Shown here: positions 48,067 to 60,683 of the stretch, piece after piece
Numbering within the stretch: position 1 is the first letter of the stretch
Layout: every line of letters begins with the position of its first letter
Source: Bradysia coprophila
Lineage: Eukaryota; Arthropoda; Insecta; Diptera; Sciaridae
Length of the DNA stretch: 64,000 bases
Direction: 5' to 3'
NCBI RefSeq assembly: GCF_014529535.1
Contig: NC_050737.1
Span: 8,910,725-8,974,724 of the forward strand
Position numbers and translations under genes: made by a program
Notes under the pieces: model-generated
The model's database searches: none
The model's input: only the letters and a program-made list of their open reading frames with translations
What the model was told of the DNA's origin: nothing

Positions 48067-49700
48067 GTTTAGTCCCTTCTAATATAATGTTTACGTTCAC
48101 TGGTTGTGAAGAGTGAAAAAATGTTAATGTTCAAATTAATGCCACCAAAACGAGATCTCCAAAAAAATTAAAATTTATCCTGCGATTGTAAAACCCAAGA
48201 ACGGCTATAGAAACTCCTTGTTCTTAGAAAGATCATTTACTTTTAAATAAAACAGAGTTCAGAATTGAACAGATACAAATTTCCGAAAGACTTATTCGTA
48301 TTATTTGTATTAAGCGATTGCATTATGCAGCATTCAGAAAAGGTGCTAACTAAAATGCACTTTATCCAAAGCTCTAGTTCAAAAGTAAAATAAAAATAAA
48401 TTGCGAAAAAATAACACAGAATAATTAACGTAGAATACAGCGATTAATTTCCTGACTCCAAATTGTATACCATTGTCTGAACGTAGCAAATGTTCAAGCG
48501 ATCCAATAGCCACACTCTGCTTTGAGTGCTACAAAACGTACTCAGTATATATATTTACAATGTACCTGCATTATAAATAAAACGTTTTTTTTTCGTATCA
48601 GAACAGAATGCGGCGATAACTCAATAGATGTGATTAAAAAGAGCTGTCAACCCCCCCAATAAATGCACTCGTGATGCTAAATCAAAATGGAATATGCTGA
48701 CTTATATAATACTGTGTTTACAATGTTTCGTATTTAATTAAATAAAAGCAAAAAAAGGAAAAAAATAGGAGAAAAACATGCAAAAAATTTCAAGTTAATT
48801 TTATCATGTTGTTTGATCCTCTTCAATAGAATAAAGCTTTGCAATGTGTGTCGTACTCAATCGCATATATCCATTTGCAATTAAAAAAAAATCGACCAGA
48901 TTCTTAATCGGACTTGTTGTTTAGATTTTGATGTTTAGCGAATTAGAAAATATTCAAACGACTAATGGTGGGTGATACTCGATTGATTATTGTTGATATC
49001 TCTACACCGTATCACTTCAAATAAAACAATAATTCGATTTTAACTGAATAACCAACCATCTCAACTTACTCCATTTAATGTATAACGTTTCTTTTCCGTA
49101 AAAGTAAGATAAAAATGTTTATTGTAAACAAGTTGTCTATTTGAATTAGCGTGAAGAGGAAGTTGCACGTAAAAAGGGGAATACGAGCACAAGGACATGA
49201 ATAAAATGGTTGAAAAATATACAGTATACGAGTGGTAAATGTCATTCAAACGTTTTCACAAGTGGGTAAGAGTATGACATTTTATTGGAACTGTCAAAGA
49301 AAGTACCAACTCATGGACTGGACGGACATCCAGTAGTATTTTACGATTTTTTTGTAAAAATGTACAAGCAAGGCATCCGACTACTGTTTCGATCTTATGA
49401 AAAATTAAATACATCTTTCGATGTTTTGCATCAATATGCAGTTCAAAAATATCAATTCATATCCCGCCAGGTCGACAGTGGTACTTATTCAAATATTCCA
49501 ACTCTTTAGGCAAACGAACAAGTCTAGCGAATCATAGCTGTATTGCAATTTCAACTCATCATCAAACTTGCTGACTCGTGGTGGTAAAACCATAAAGCGA
49601 ACAAAGCACATATATGTTAGGGTAGTTCAAAAAGCATTTTGCTCGACGTTTTTTGGTTAGTCACTTACTAGAGTCCAAAGTATGCAATAATAGTTATTTA
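48067..49700. other. No gene recognised
   Basis: AT-rich. The 74-codon plus-strand frame at 49285-49509 has a balanced composition but starts with TTG and has no promoter, splice or domain support. Confidence 0.35.
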
Positions 49701-49809
49701 TCTACCAAGGTAGGTATGAAGGTATTTTTTCGCACTAGATGTCGAAGGCGAAGCCGAGGTCGACAAGACGTCGTGTGCGAAAAAATACCGGCATACCTAC
49801 CGTGGTAGA
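49701..49809. repeat. Fold-back MITE, 109 bp
   Basis: Arms TCTACCAAGGTAGGTATGAA and GCATACCTACCGTGGTAGA extend inward over GGTATTTTTTCGCAC / GTGCGAAAAAATACC, with a tip containing CGAAGGCGAAGCCGAGG (49743-49759). Confidence 0.8.
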
Positions 49810-50026
49810 TACAACGTTTTTCGCAATTTCGGGCCATAATCACCTTTCCAATGCAAAATATTACCAAAATTTCTACCAAATATTCACATGCAAACATGAA
49901 TTCATTTGAACGATCAAGCAACCTGTTCTATGTACACATTGTAATGAGATGTATAGAGACGCGCTAAATAAAATCAAGTAGTCAATGCTTAGTATGTACG
50001 CTTCAACAATACGTTCTGTATAATTG

Positions 50027-50110
50027 TGTGACTCTTTAGCCGAATGGCTATGGTCGTTGCTTGGTGTTTGGAAGAATTTTGGTGTTAGATGTTCAAATTC
50101 TGGTCTGTGC
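50027..50110 (+). repeat. tRNA-like sequence, probable SINE head
   Basis: TTTAGCCGAATGGCTATGG resembles an RNA polymerase III A box, and GATGTTCAAATTCT about 40 bases later resembles a B box. The acceptor and anticodon stems do not pair convincingly, so a functional tRNA is unlikely. Confidence 0.4.
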
Positions 50111-52951
50111 AAAGTTTTTATTTATAAAATTTAGTCTTTCTTAAAGGTACTAAGCTATGTAGCGTGCGAAAAAAATGTGAAAAAGCCCAAGTGCGAAAAA
50201 AATAATCAAAAACGCACTGTGAAATAAATACCTTCGAAACGACATTAAATGGATGCATGGAAAGGTGATGATTATGGACCGGAATTGCGAAAACATCAAA
50301 AACACCCTTGTCGACATCAGACTCTCAGTGTGTCAGTGCCACAAAAAACTTAAGTCCTTCTCCGATTTTTTCCGGCAAAAAATTGTAAGAAAAATTTTTT
50401 ATTTTCAAAAATTGGAGGTATATTGTCCAAATCTGTTAAGTGTGACTACGCCTTGGGTGTCAGTTTCGCCCAAAATACATTAAAATTGAGTCAAGACCTT
50501 TCAGACAATACCACACTGACCATACTGACTACCGCTGGAGGGTCGTAATGTATCCATTTTTACACTGAACTTGCATCTCAATCGATCCAGGACTGTTGAG
50601 ATGTAACAGTTATATCAAAAGTTTCCTTTTTTCCATTGAAGTAGGACGTGAGGAATGTTCACCTGAAGAAAACACAATTTTAGACTTATCAGAATTTTAA
50701 AAGCCATCGATGTTACAGCCAATAAAGTGATTCCCAGTGTATAATACTTTGGCGCAAAATTTGAATTCGCTGAGACATTTTCAAATTTTCCGCCAAAATA
50801 TCATAGCCTGAAAACGATTTGCCTGAAAACATTATATGACTTTTAAAACTCGAAAATTTCTTAAAATATGTTCAGAGTCAAAAAGAACCCACAGTAGTCC
50901 AATTTATTTTCCTTACGTCCTTTCCTATCACGTATATTAATTGATTAAATTAAGTGTAAGTTAGCAGTTCCTCTGCTCCGCCCAAGGCCTCAAATTTTAC
51001 AAAGACTATCGACTCTTCATCTTCTTTTCATTTATTCGCTTATCTACCCGTCACCAACACATATCTTGTTACTTGTCTGCAACTTATCATTACATTAATT
51101 TATCTTCAGAAAAATGTGTTCGTACAAAGAAATCCGTGATATTCCTTGAAAAATCGTTGGAATAAGGAAAGGAAATTCGCAAAAAGTAAATTGTTACATT
51201 GTTGAAAGAAAAGTTAGACATGGGAAACTTAAGTTTACTTTTAGTTACTCTGACCTCTCGTTGTTGACGCAAATTAATAAAAAAAATTATTTCAGCTCTT
51301 GGCTTTGTAACACTTTCAAGAAGAGAGAAGAAAAAACTCGTACTTCCTTTCAATGTTCTCCATTCACTTTTGTTTACACGTTACATAGTTATGATTAACT
51401 CAATTCACACAAAGAAGCTGTTGAGTTAAGTTCTTCATTCAATTAAACTCGCTCATAGTTGGAAAATTATAAATGGAGAAACTTGTGCTTTTCTCTGACT
51501 TTTCCGCCTTTCACCCATTGACTATGTAATTATAAATTCATATTACACTTTAGTGAATATCTGATTCGACTTCACGAAATTTTTGATTTAGGACCAGATT
51601 TTTATATCCGTATTGTTAGACAGGGTACCGTCATACATCCAGGTTTTCTATGTAGATTGTAGAATTGTTGCTATAGTTAGAAAATATATCTGTGCGGAAA
51701 GCTGTTTGCTTTGGCACAACTGTGTAAATTGTAATAGACTTCAAGTTGCCATCGTATTCGAAAAATGATTGCACAGATGTTATACCTGACTCAATGTCAT
51801 GACTAAAAAAAATTCCACTGGTTCACAATAATTAATTTGCATCATCGCTTCCTTATAAGCGCAACCATCTTTGCTGTTTTCTTTTAGTCCACGTCACGAA
51901 TCTAAGCCCTAGTATTCTCGAGAAAAATTTACACAGAAAATCGGAAACTGTCAACTGATGAAGCTGAAACCAATTTACGTAAAATAACGGTGGATGTAAG
52001 CACAATACCGCAAGCACGGTGAAGTAAACCTACATCATAATTATATAATGATGCCAATGGGTAGTTAATAAGAGTGGTGCATAATGAGAAACGTTTATTC
52101 CAGCATGGAAAATCGTGTAGGTTGTTGCTGCTTATAATAATTTACACGGAAGTCATAGAAATTTGTAGTAATTTACAAAAATTGGTTCCCTAAAAATAGA
52201 CATCGGCAGCGTATCGTTCAGCATGCCTCCCACTTGTCAAAGCAAACATTTGTGTAAATTTATATTGAATTGCTCTTCTTCGCAACTCGAAATGTGTACG
52301 TACTCCAATTAAGTTTGAAGAAAATGCGGACGTGTCAGTCTGATTCGTGGAATACAAATCAGTGTTACTTTTTGGGTGGTGTAGCTACGCGTGCCTTATG
52401 CAGGTGTATAATCATCTGCTATAATGAACGTACTATTTAATCTTGAATGCATGTTAAGATACGCCTTTGGATAATTTGAACTGTTTTGATCGGTTCAAGG
52501 TGAATACAGAGTATGTCAGGGGGTTAGGGTAGTCTCGTACACCACAATAATTCATGGTGTGCGAGACTCACCTCTAAGTGTTGAATCTCGCACAATCATG
52601 ACTTTTCGTTACATGTCGTACAGGGCGCATACTATGATTCGCGTGTGCGAGATTTCAAGAAAATTCATGAAGAAAAATCGCAAAATGTTTTGCATTTTCT
52701 TCTATTTCCAGAAACTAAGAAAATTCAAGAAACCTTATGAAATTCAACGAATTTTAGGAAAATAACTTGTCAGATTTTCCAGATTGCGAATTTTCTTGAT
52801 ATTTTCAATTTCGAGAAATTTCAAGAAATTTGGAGTAGTTTCCAGAAAATTCAAGAAAATATTTTCTTCAAAGTAATCCCTGAAGTAAACTGTCCGTGTT
52901 TACACCCACTATATACACCTGCAACGTAGAATATACGGGCGGGAGTTATAA
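50111..52951. other. No gene recognised
   Basis: AT-rich. A small hairpin at 52532-52567 (GTCTCGTACACCAC / GTGGTGTGCGAGAC type) is followed by further GTGCGAGATT words to about 52650, probably a short fold-back repeat. The open frame at 52559-52765 starts in it. Confidence 0.4.
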
Positions 52952-53377
52952 TAGGGCTATTCCCTTCACTTTATTTATACTGAATATACGAGAGTATATC
53001 CAGCATATCGAGTATATTTGAATATATCTCTTATATCGAGTATAATCGTATTAGCTTGACAACTGCCACCTGGAAGTAAATGATATTTTTTACGCGACGG
53101 ATTTTGATCAAACAAAATGCCTGCGTGTAGCTCGAGATCTCAGGAGCAAGGTAGTTAGTTTTTTAATCAGACCAATATCTGCTGAGCGATAAGACTTTGG
53201 AAATACGTGGTTTTCAATGTGTAAAAAAGATTTTTTCCAAAGTCTTATCGCTCAGCAGATATTGGTCTGATTAAAAAACTAATTACCTTGCCGGACTCCT
53301 AGTTTAATCAAATATACTTGATATGTTAGATATACGCTCGTATATCCAGTATAAATAAAATGTAGGGAATAGCCCTA
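52952..53377. repeat. Long fold-back element, 426 bp, with well-preserved arms
   Basis: Ends TAGGGCTATTCCC and GGGAATAGCCCTA are inverted, and similarity between the two halves continues nearly to the centre. The innermost arms (53142-53202 and 53235-53300) include a 46-base perfectly matching stretch (core CAATATCTGCTGAGCGATAA) around a loop of about 32 bases. The good match suggests recent origin or arm homogenisation. Confidence 0.85.
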
Positions 53378-54480
53378 ATGCAATCAGATTTAGCCCGTGT
53401 ACATTTTACGGTTAAACGAATCCTTATCGAGAGTATAGACAATCGTAGTTAGAAGAAGTACATAATGTTGACCTAAATAAAATTAGCGCTGACCGTCAAT
53501 CCCTGCATGCTATATTTTGCTATAGTTTGAAATTTCGTTTTAAAGTTGTTCAGTCCAAATCGCCCCAAATGTATGCACTATGCACTATGATTAACAGTCT
53601 AACACTTACACCAAAACTTCTTTTTCCATATTATAAGCTGTATAGCTGAACACAGAGCAGATAAAAGCGAAAAGTGTGTTCAATATGATTATTACCTAAA
53701 CACTTCAAACTGAAGTTGTTCAAGCACCCCAAAAAAAAAGAGAGCGAGAGAGAACATAAACTTTAATTCCAAATCTGAAAGTGGGTATATATCTCATAGT
53801 TTATTTTTATTGTTGTTCCACAAAAAATACTAATCTACTTTCGACAGTTCAATTTTATAAACCACAAAACTGCAGTATCTTACTAACCTCATCTTTGGTA
53901 AATCTTGTGTATTGGAACGGAGAACACACAGCAAAAAAAAAGACACTAAACTTACACCTAACTTCTTGATCGGATTTGAAGTTCAGTTTAAAGTTAAGAA
54001 TAAATATATCTTCGGCATCCGTATTGCAAACAACAAACTAAAATCGTTGCATCGAACACAAAATCGATGAAAAAGTTCCCCACACAGGATATCTTATAAT
54101 ATCATTTCAGAGTATAAGTATATATTGTCGGTGTTATTCTCAATGTTATGGCTGGAACTTTATACGTCCAACACGTACATACATATATGTACACTGTAAT
54201 ACATACGCTGCATTTTAGTAAATGCAAAAAAAAACAATTTAACATTATATACAATATTATTAGAGCACCCGTGAACGCTTCAATATACATCTAAATTTTA
54301 CGAACGTCGTATTTTTCCGTTTAAAGTACTTTTAATTATATTAACGTAGACTACCCCCATTGCGCGCATTTTTTCAATAAATTATTTTATTTTCCATTAT
54401 CATGTCTTAGTCTTGGGATGTAGAAGCAAAAAGGAAGAAAAAGGGGGAAAAAAATTGAACTCATTCAAAGGTAAAGCACG
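53378..54480. other. No gene recognised
   Basis: AT-rich with short AT microsatellite runs. Open frames at 53781-54290 are unsupported. Confidence 0.4.
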
Positions 54481-54483
54481 TGA

Positions 54484-54656
54484 GGGGCCGTTCATAAATT
54501 ACGTAACGCTAGAGGGGGGAGGGGGGGGGGGGTATGAGGCAAGCGTTACGGTTCTAACAAAATTGGGTCAAACTTGACCCTTTTAGCGTTACAGACCCGG
54601 GGGGGGGGGGTCTGAAAAATGTTGACTTTTGCGTTACGTAATTTATGAACGGCCCC
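54484..54656. repeat. MITE with GGGGCCG ends and TGA target duplication
   Basis: Terminal inverted repeats match perfectly over 26 bases, starting GGGGCCGTTCATAAATTACG. The flanking direct repeat is TGA (54481-54483 and 54657-54659). A 3-bp duplication with GG-rich ends is compatible with PIF/Harbinger-type MITEs. The interior has two long G runs (about 54513-54532 and 54599-54610) that could form G-quadruplex structures. Confidence 0.88.
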
Positions 54657-54659
54657 TGA

Positions 54660-55515
54660 CCATAAATTTTCATTGTAAGATCGCAAAGCTCAGTTAAGCT
54701 GGACCCACTTTACTTATGCTATTTGCTACATGTAAAGGATAATTGCACTAATTGATGTTGGTAAGGCTGTGTATAATATACAGTAAGAGCACAGTAAGAT
54801 CTATGTGTTGTGTACCTATATGTCTCGACCGGGATTGCTTTAAATATAAGAATGTAGTCGGTGTAATTATTTTTCTTTAAAATACGGTAGCTAACAGCAA
54901 ACTGGTGTTGTTGATGAAATCGTTTCTTTCTTCGTGGACTTATTTGTTTTGTTTTTTTTTTTTTGTTTGAAGGTCGGTTCAATTATAACTTTTTTACAAA
55001 GTAAAATGTAAGGAAAATATTCATTGATGTCGAATTTTGAGTTCTTTACCATGTTTTGTCCCGTACGAAGTAAGGGAGTGAAGGTTCGCTGAACCCAAAA
55101 TGTCATATATGAGACTTTTAGCCTGATGAATACCTAGTTCAGATTTAACTTTTTATATACGCCAAGCTTATCAGCAGCTTTACTATCGCATCTATAACTT
55201 CATTTGATCAAAGTATTTTCAAGATTTAAAATGTTTTACTTCATAGAAGATGAATATGTGTTTTGCTATATAAAACCACATTAGGCAGAGCTTGTCATTA
55301 ATTCCTGAAAGTCATGATAATGGTCTAGAAAATTCACTATACAAATACATATAGAGTCAATGTCATTGGCTTATGCGTTGAGGAAACGTTTCACACTAGA
55401 TAATGTTCGTACGGGGCTATCGGAATAATCAGCTACCTGTTTTTATTAACATTTTTTTCGTTTGTTTTTTTCTACTTCTAAATTTTCCGCTTCTTTTTTT
55501 TATTGTTGTTTAAAG
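54660..55515. other. No gene recognised
   Basis: AT-rich. The last 60 bases form a long pyrimidine-rich tract before the candidate exon at 55516. Confidence 0.4.
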
Positions 55516-55714
55516 GGTGGCGAGAGGTTTTGTACATAATTAAAGTGAAGCATTTGAAAATAGCAATGAAAATGGCTCGCCGTCAAAAAAAAGAGCTCGT
55601 AGAAAACGTTTATTTAAAAATGATTAATGCCATAAGAATGTTGGCTACCGACAATATTAAGCAGAGATTCATTGAGACTGTTTTATTAGATGCGATGTTG
55701 ACTTTATTTATAAG
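55516..55714 (+). CDS. Possible internal coding exon (unrecognised, partial)
   Basis: A strong polypyrimidine tract and AG at 55515 precede a fully open 199-bp stretch ending at AG|GTAGGG. Read in frame it gives a charged, helix-prone sequence (ARRQKKELVENVYLKMINAI, then TDNIKQRFIETVLLDAMLTL). Entry phase is 1 and exit phase 2. It does not join directly to the phase-1 exon at 45225 with any recognisable product in between. It may be chance or a repeat fragment. Confidence 0.22.
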
Positions 55715-58700
55715 GTAGGGTAAATGAAGCCATCCCAATGATGTGAAATGTTACGCTTCACAATTTGATCATTTCTGTATTAAAACGTTGGATTATTTTA
55801 TACTCTTTATTCCCAACTTCAACTTTGTTTTTCGACAATATTATTTTGTAAAATCGGCCGACTTCACACTTTCAACTCAGAAACCTTGTACGAAATTACT
55901 TCTCACAAAAATCACATATGTTTCCGCCATGATTCCTTCTGATCAAAAGAAACAGATTTACTGCCATCAAGCGATAATCCGAGATTTTTACTGAGTTTCA
56001 TAAAAGAGTATCATCGTTTGCTTTTGAATATTTTTTTCTATGACTTGCGGATGAAGACTAAGTCCATATGAATAGCGTCACGAGCATGCACAGTATGAGA
56101 GTACGTCAAAAATGTCAAGGTTCTGAAAGATCAGATAACGACATATCGCGACACCCACGATGTCAATGATCCATAACATTTTTTTATGTAAACTGGGTGG
56201 AACTATTTTAACCATGTCGTGATTATTGTGAAGGCCTGCTTTGTATCGGACTTTCTGACTGACTTACTAACTACACTGTGAATCGAACCCTGGAATCTTA
56301 AACGAGACTCAGTGACAAAAATCTGCAAATAGTTGGTGATAGGAAATTAAAATTGATTCACTTTTTGAAACATACCAAAGGAAAAAGATACGTACAAGCC
56401 TGACTCGAACATTGTACATTTAAATATATCACCACACCTGGAATTTTTTTTCCCTGGTCGTTATATTGTCAAAATATAATAAAGTTATTCCAGTAAAAAT
56501 TGTTGGATTTTTTCGCACAGAAAGCGTACATTTATCGCCCGAGGCTAGTACCGGATTGTGCACATTCCATACAGTAATTGCTGTTAGTACTAAAGGTTAC
56601 ATGCCGTAATTATGTAGAACGATAAAAGCAATGCGATAATATTATTATCATATTTCGTAACAAGCGATGGATCCCATTCAGAAATACAATAGATTTTCAC
56701 TTTTTCATTTGGTATTGTTGTCATACCCGACGACACCGCACATATATATATATAGATGAGGAGAAAGAGATGGGGCGATGAAGAGTTGGTGTACACAATA
56801 AAAAGCATTTCTGAAATTCCAAACCGTTCACGCCACAAAAGAATATCAGCAATTTTACAGATGTGAAAATAATAATTTTATTTTGAAATGTGACTGCATT
56901 GTAACCAGTTCCTGAAAGGCATTCTGATTCAATCGCTTTACATGTTACATATTACAATAATGAAATTCAGAGATTTTCAAATTTCGTAAATAGTAAAATG
57001 CTTACAATCTTATTTATCTTTATGGAATGGATTTATCTCTAATATTGGAATGATAATCCATTTGCAAATCAATCGCCGAGTATTGGCAGATCGATAGATG
57101 TATACGCATTATACAGTTAATAAAATATTATTGAACTGTAGCTTTAAACTGAATCTTCTAGGTTCAGTAGTTGAATACTTACCTAAGAAAATTCGTTAAA
57201 TTTTTCGATTTTCTAGAATTTTCTTGAAATTCTTCTAATTATTGCATTATTAGCATGATGCTGCTACACGCATGCGCGTAGTAGTGTCAAAACCGTATAA
57301 AGACGTATAAACAGTTTTGATAGTTTGTGTGGATCAGCTGAAAAACAGCTGAAGCAAATTCATGCTGAAATCTCATTGCCTCTAACTGTATTGGCTCGAT
57401 ACGAGATTTTCAATAGCAATTAGCTTAGAATATGAACTTTAAAATCACTACACCCAAAATCACCCAAAAAGCCGACAAACGTTTTACCTTTTGTCGCTGA
57501 GAGAAAATTTTTTTGTGCATCGATTGAAAAATGCGCCACTGATTGCACCCATTTCTGAAACAAACTGCGAGTTAAAAATTAGCTGATTTATTTACCACAA
57601 ATTCTCTATTGATATCGGCTTATTTACAGAACATAACAATTTCTCACAAATTTTCTTTTCTTTTTTTTATTGATTCATTAAACAACTAAATCCTTGATAT
57701 TGATAAATCAATGTACTTAAAGACCAGCACAACGTAAAAAAAATGTCGAAAACCTTATTGAAAAAGCACCACCAAGAATTTAAGTATTAAAGTTGAAAGG
57801 AGGGTGATGTGTTCTGCTCTGATCATTAATTTATATAAAGAAAATGTTTGGAAAAATCGGTAAACTCCCTTGTGGCTTTGCCGCATATTCAATTATTTTT
57901 TGGTGTAATGACTTACCCATTATTTTCGGTTTCAAGTTCCTCTCTTGAAAAATCTATAGACCGAACCGTACATGACTTTTACACAAACTCTCTACATGAG
58001 CAATGGAAGTAAAGGAGGAAAATGAAAAAAAAAAAATACTTAAAAATCGCTTTTATCGATGATAATTTATTGGTGAAGAGAAAGGAATAATGGAAATTGT
58101 TATAATAATTTTCGTTCCCCATTGAAAGGACTTTCAAAGGACGAGACTAGACATTTAAGTGCTTTATTAAGCAAAGAGGGGAAATGTTTGCTTACGTTAT
58201 TTTAGTCACTGGAATTAAATTATAATTTCATTCATACAAATCTATAAGTAAAAAAGTGACATCGTCCAGACACAAACGATGAATAGGTTTAAGATTCAAT
58301 TGATTAGATTTATAGGAAGAAGAAAAAATTGAGCCGTTGACGATGAATGTTCGGTGATAGCTTACACGAAAGGAATAATAAGATCTAACAATTTCAATCC
58401 ACATTCGTTAATATATCATTACATCATCACGATGCGCATTATAACGTCCACATATGAATATCAGTGGAATCATATTGGAATTATTGGAACTTATCGTTCC
58501 ACAGTTGAAATCGAAGAAAATTATCAGGAGACACTTCCGAGAAACAAACCAGAGGTTATATGAAGATACAGCACTCCGATTTCAAGACCCCAGATAAGGA
58601 ACCACTAGATAAAGAATTCATTTATTAAAAAAATTGTGACAAAAAAAGGAAAACCTCATGTCAATCATATTTTGTTGGAGGACTAATCCAACCTTAAAAA

Positions 58701-60590
58701 AACTCTTTCGTCAGAATTTTTGATTACTAATCAGCCATTGTAGAACATTACAAAAAAGGACGAAAATTTTGTATTAGAAAAGTGCAAAATGTTAGCAAAG
58801 GTGGCCATGCAATTTACTTTCTCATCTCTCCTCCTTGGGAAAGAAAATGTTTGCCTTTGTTAATTCAGATTTAACCCACTTCCAAGTCAGCGTGTTTTCA
58901 TGTCCGAGACATTTTCTCACGATTTCAATATCAAAAGCAATCAAATCAAAAAGTCATGTATATTACAATCAATTGGATCCTAAACAATTATTTCAATTAA
59001 TAATTGATAGCATAAAGCAAGTAAAAAATACCCCCATTACATCGTCCGTCGGTCGTACATCCACTTTCGATCACTTTTATCTATTCTCGTTATAATTTCC
59101 TTGTAAATAGATTGAAATCAGGAAATTGAAATTTGATTGATGAGTTTTTATTGCTTCCTTCTTCAATATTTTCTTTCATAAGTTTCTATGAATTATGTCG
59201 GTCTGTTAAAGTTAAAAGTAAAACACATTTCCATTGCCTGTGAATGAAAATATGAAATTAAATACAAACCACTTGACCGGTCGTACCGAGACTTTCACTT
59301 CACATGCCATTAAGCGTTTATTTTATATACACCCTATAGTGGATACGACGCGACAGTTATTAGGAAAACAAATTCTTCGAAGATGAGCGAGAGAGGGAGA
59401 TAGAGGACTTAGACGAATGCGATAAGAACTAAAAACTGTACTTATGTCCCTACGTTTCTTAAATTTTCCAAGCGATGATGACAGACTGTTTCGATTTAAA
59501 CTTATAACCTTTTGCAAAAGATAAGCGTATGGCTGCCATTCATCCTAAAACTCCTTAAAAACCGAAAATTTCGAAATCTTTTTTCAATATTAAAATATGA
59601 CGTCATAATGCAAACAGTTTTTAAGCTCTAGGAAGAAGTGCTACTGTAGCTATATAGCTCAGATTTTATTTATTTTTATCTAATTTCCTGATCCACCTTA
59701 AGTTTGATTAAATTTACGGATGACTGAATATCTCCTGTAAAAAACCCATCTTTTGAAAAGTATAAGACCGGGCTGGTCACTACAACAAGTCTTGAAACAT
59801 TAGCTGAAATAGACCTAGAACCTTATACAATGGAAACGCCTCTAAAATTTACTTAAATTAAGATGAGACAGGTTTTAGGAGACAAACCGTAGCAGCTATG
59901 CCCTGAAACCGTATTGCAATATAATAGTTAAATCTATTACTTCGTTTGCTTAAAGGAGCACTAAAACCCTAATTGGTGACGACAGATGACTAAATATGTA
60001 TTAAACGGATTAAACAATGTAGACACATCGATTGCAGCAATCAGAATTTTCAATATCAATCCGATTTCGGTTTCAAATAAATTTAATTTCACTTTCAGTC
60101 CATCAATGTTTTCCAAATTTTATTGATTCGCACACATAAAAAATGATTTTCATAAATATTGTCGTGTGTTGAGGTTTCATTTTTTTTAAATAATTCCCTT
60201 CAATGTCTTATTCACAGGAAAATTAATGACTTTCTACGTCATTTGTCAGATGTAACGATAATGAACAAAGTAAAATCAATCGAAACTTGTACCCATCATT
60301 AACCGAAAAAAAAAACGTTCATCACTATGTCATTTATATATATGTACGAACATGAATCATATATCGGTATCGGATATTATCCATCCATACATATATATAC
60401 ATATATATGTAGGTTAATAGTGATGCGTGATTAATTTTCCGATTATTGTTATTACATTTTAGTTACCAATGAATGACCCATCCAAAAAATTATTATTTAG
60501 TCATTTTCATGTTATAAATATTTATGTTATATTTTGGTTATTGTTGGGGCTTTGTTTATGTTTTACGCCGCGCCGGCTATTTAGGACACA
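55715..60590. other. No gene recognised
   Basis: AT-rich, possibly intronic. A fragment of repeat family M lies at about 57240-57380. AATCGAACCCTGG at about 56281 resembles a minus-strand B box without a matching A box. The open frame at 58835-59095 has no support. Confidence 0.35.
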
Positions 60591-60683
60591 TCAGTCAGTC
60601 AGTACCGACACAGACAGAGATAGACCGGTAGAGAGAGAGAGAGAGAGAGATAGATAGAGGAAGAGGAAGCAGAAGGAGACAAT
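60591..60683 (+). promoter_or_regulatory. Possible promoter and 5' UTR exon
   Basis: A CpG-rich patch (CGCCGCGCCGGC, 60566-60577) is followed by three overlapping TCAGT initiator-type words (60591-60603). A GA-repeat tract follows (60630-60651), and a donor-like AAT|GTATGT occurs at 60683-60684. Together these look like a start site with a short 5' UTR exon on the plus strand, but no downstream exon was found and a plain microsatellite is equally possible. Confidence 0.2.
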
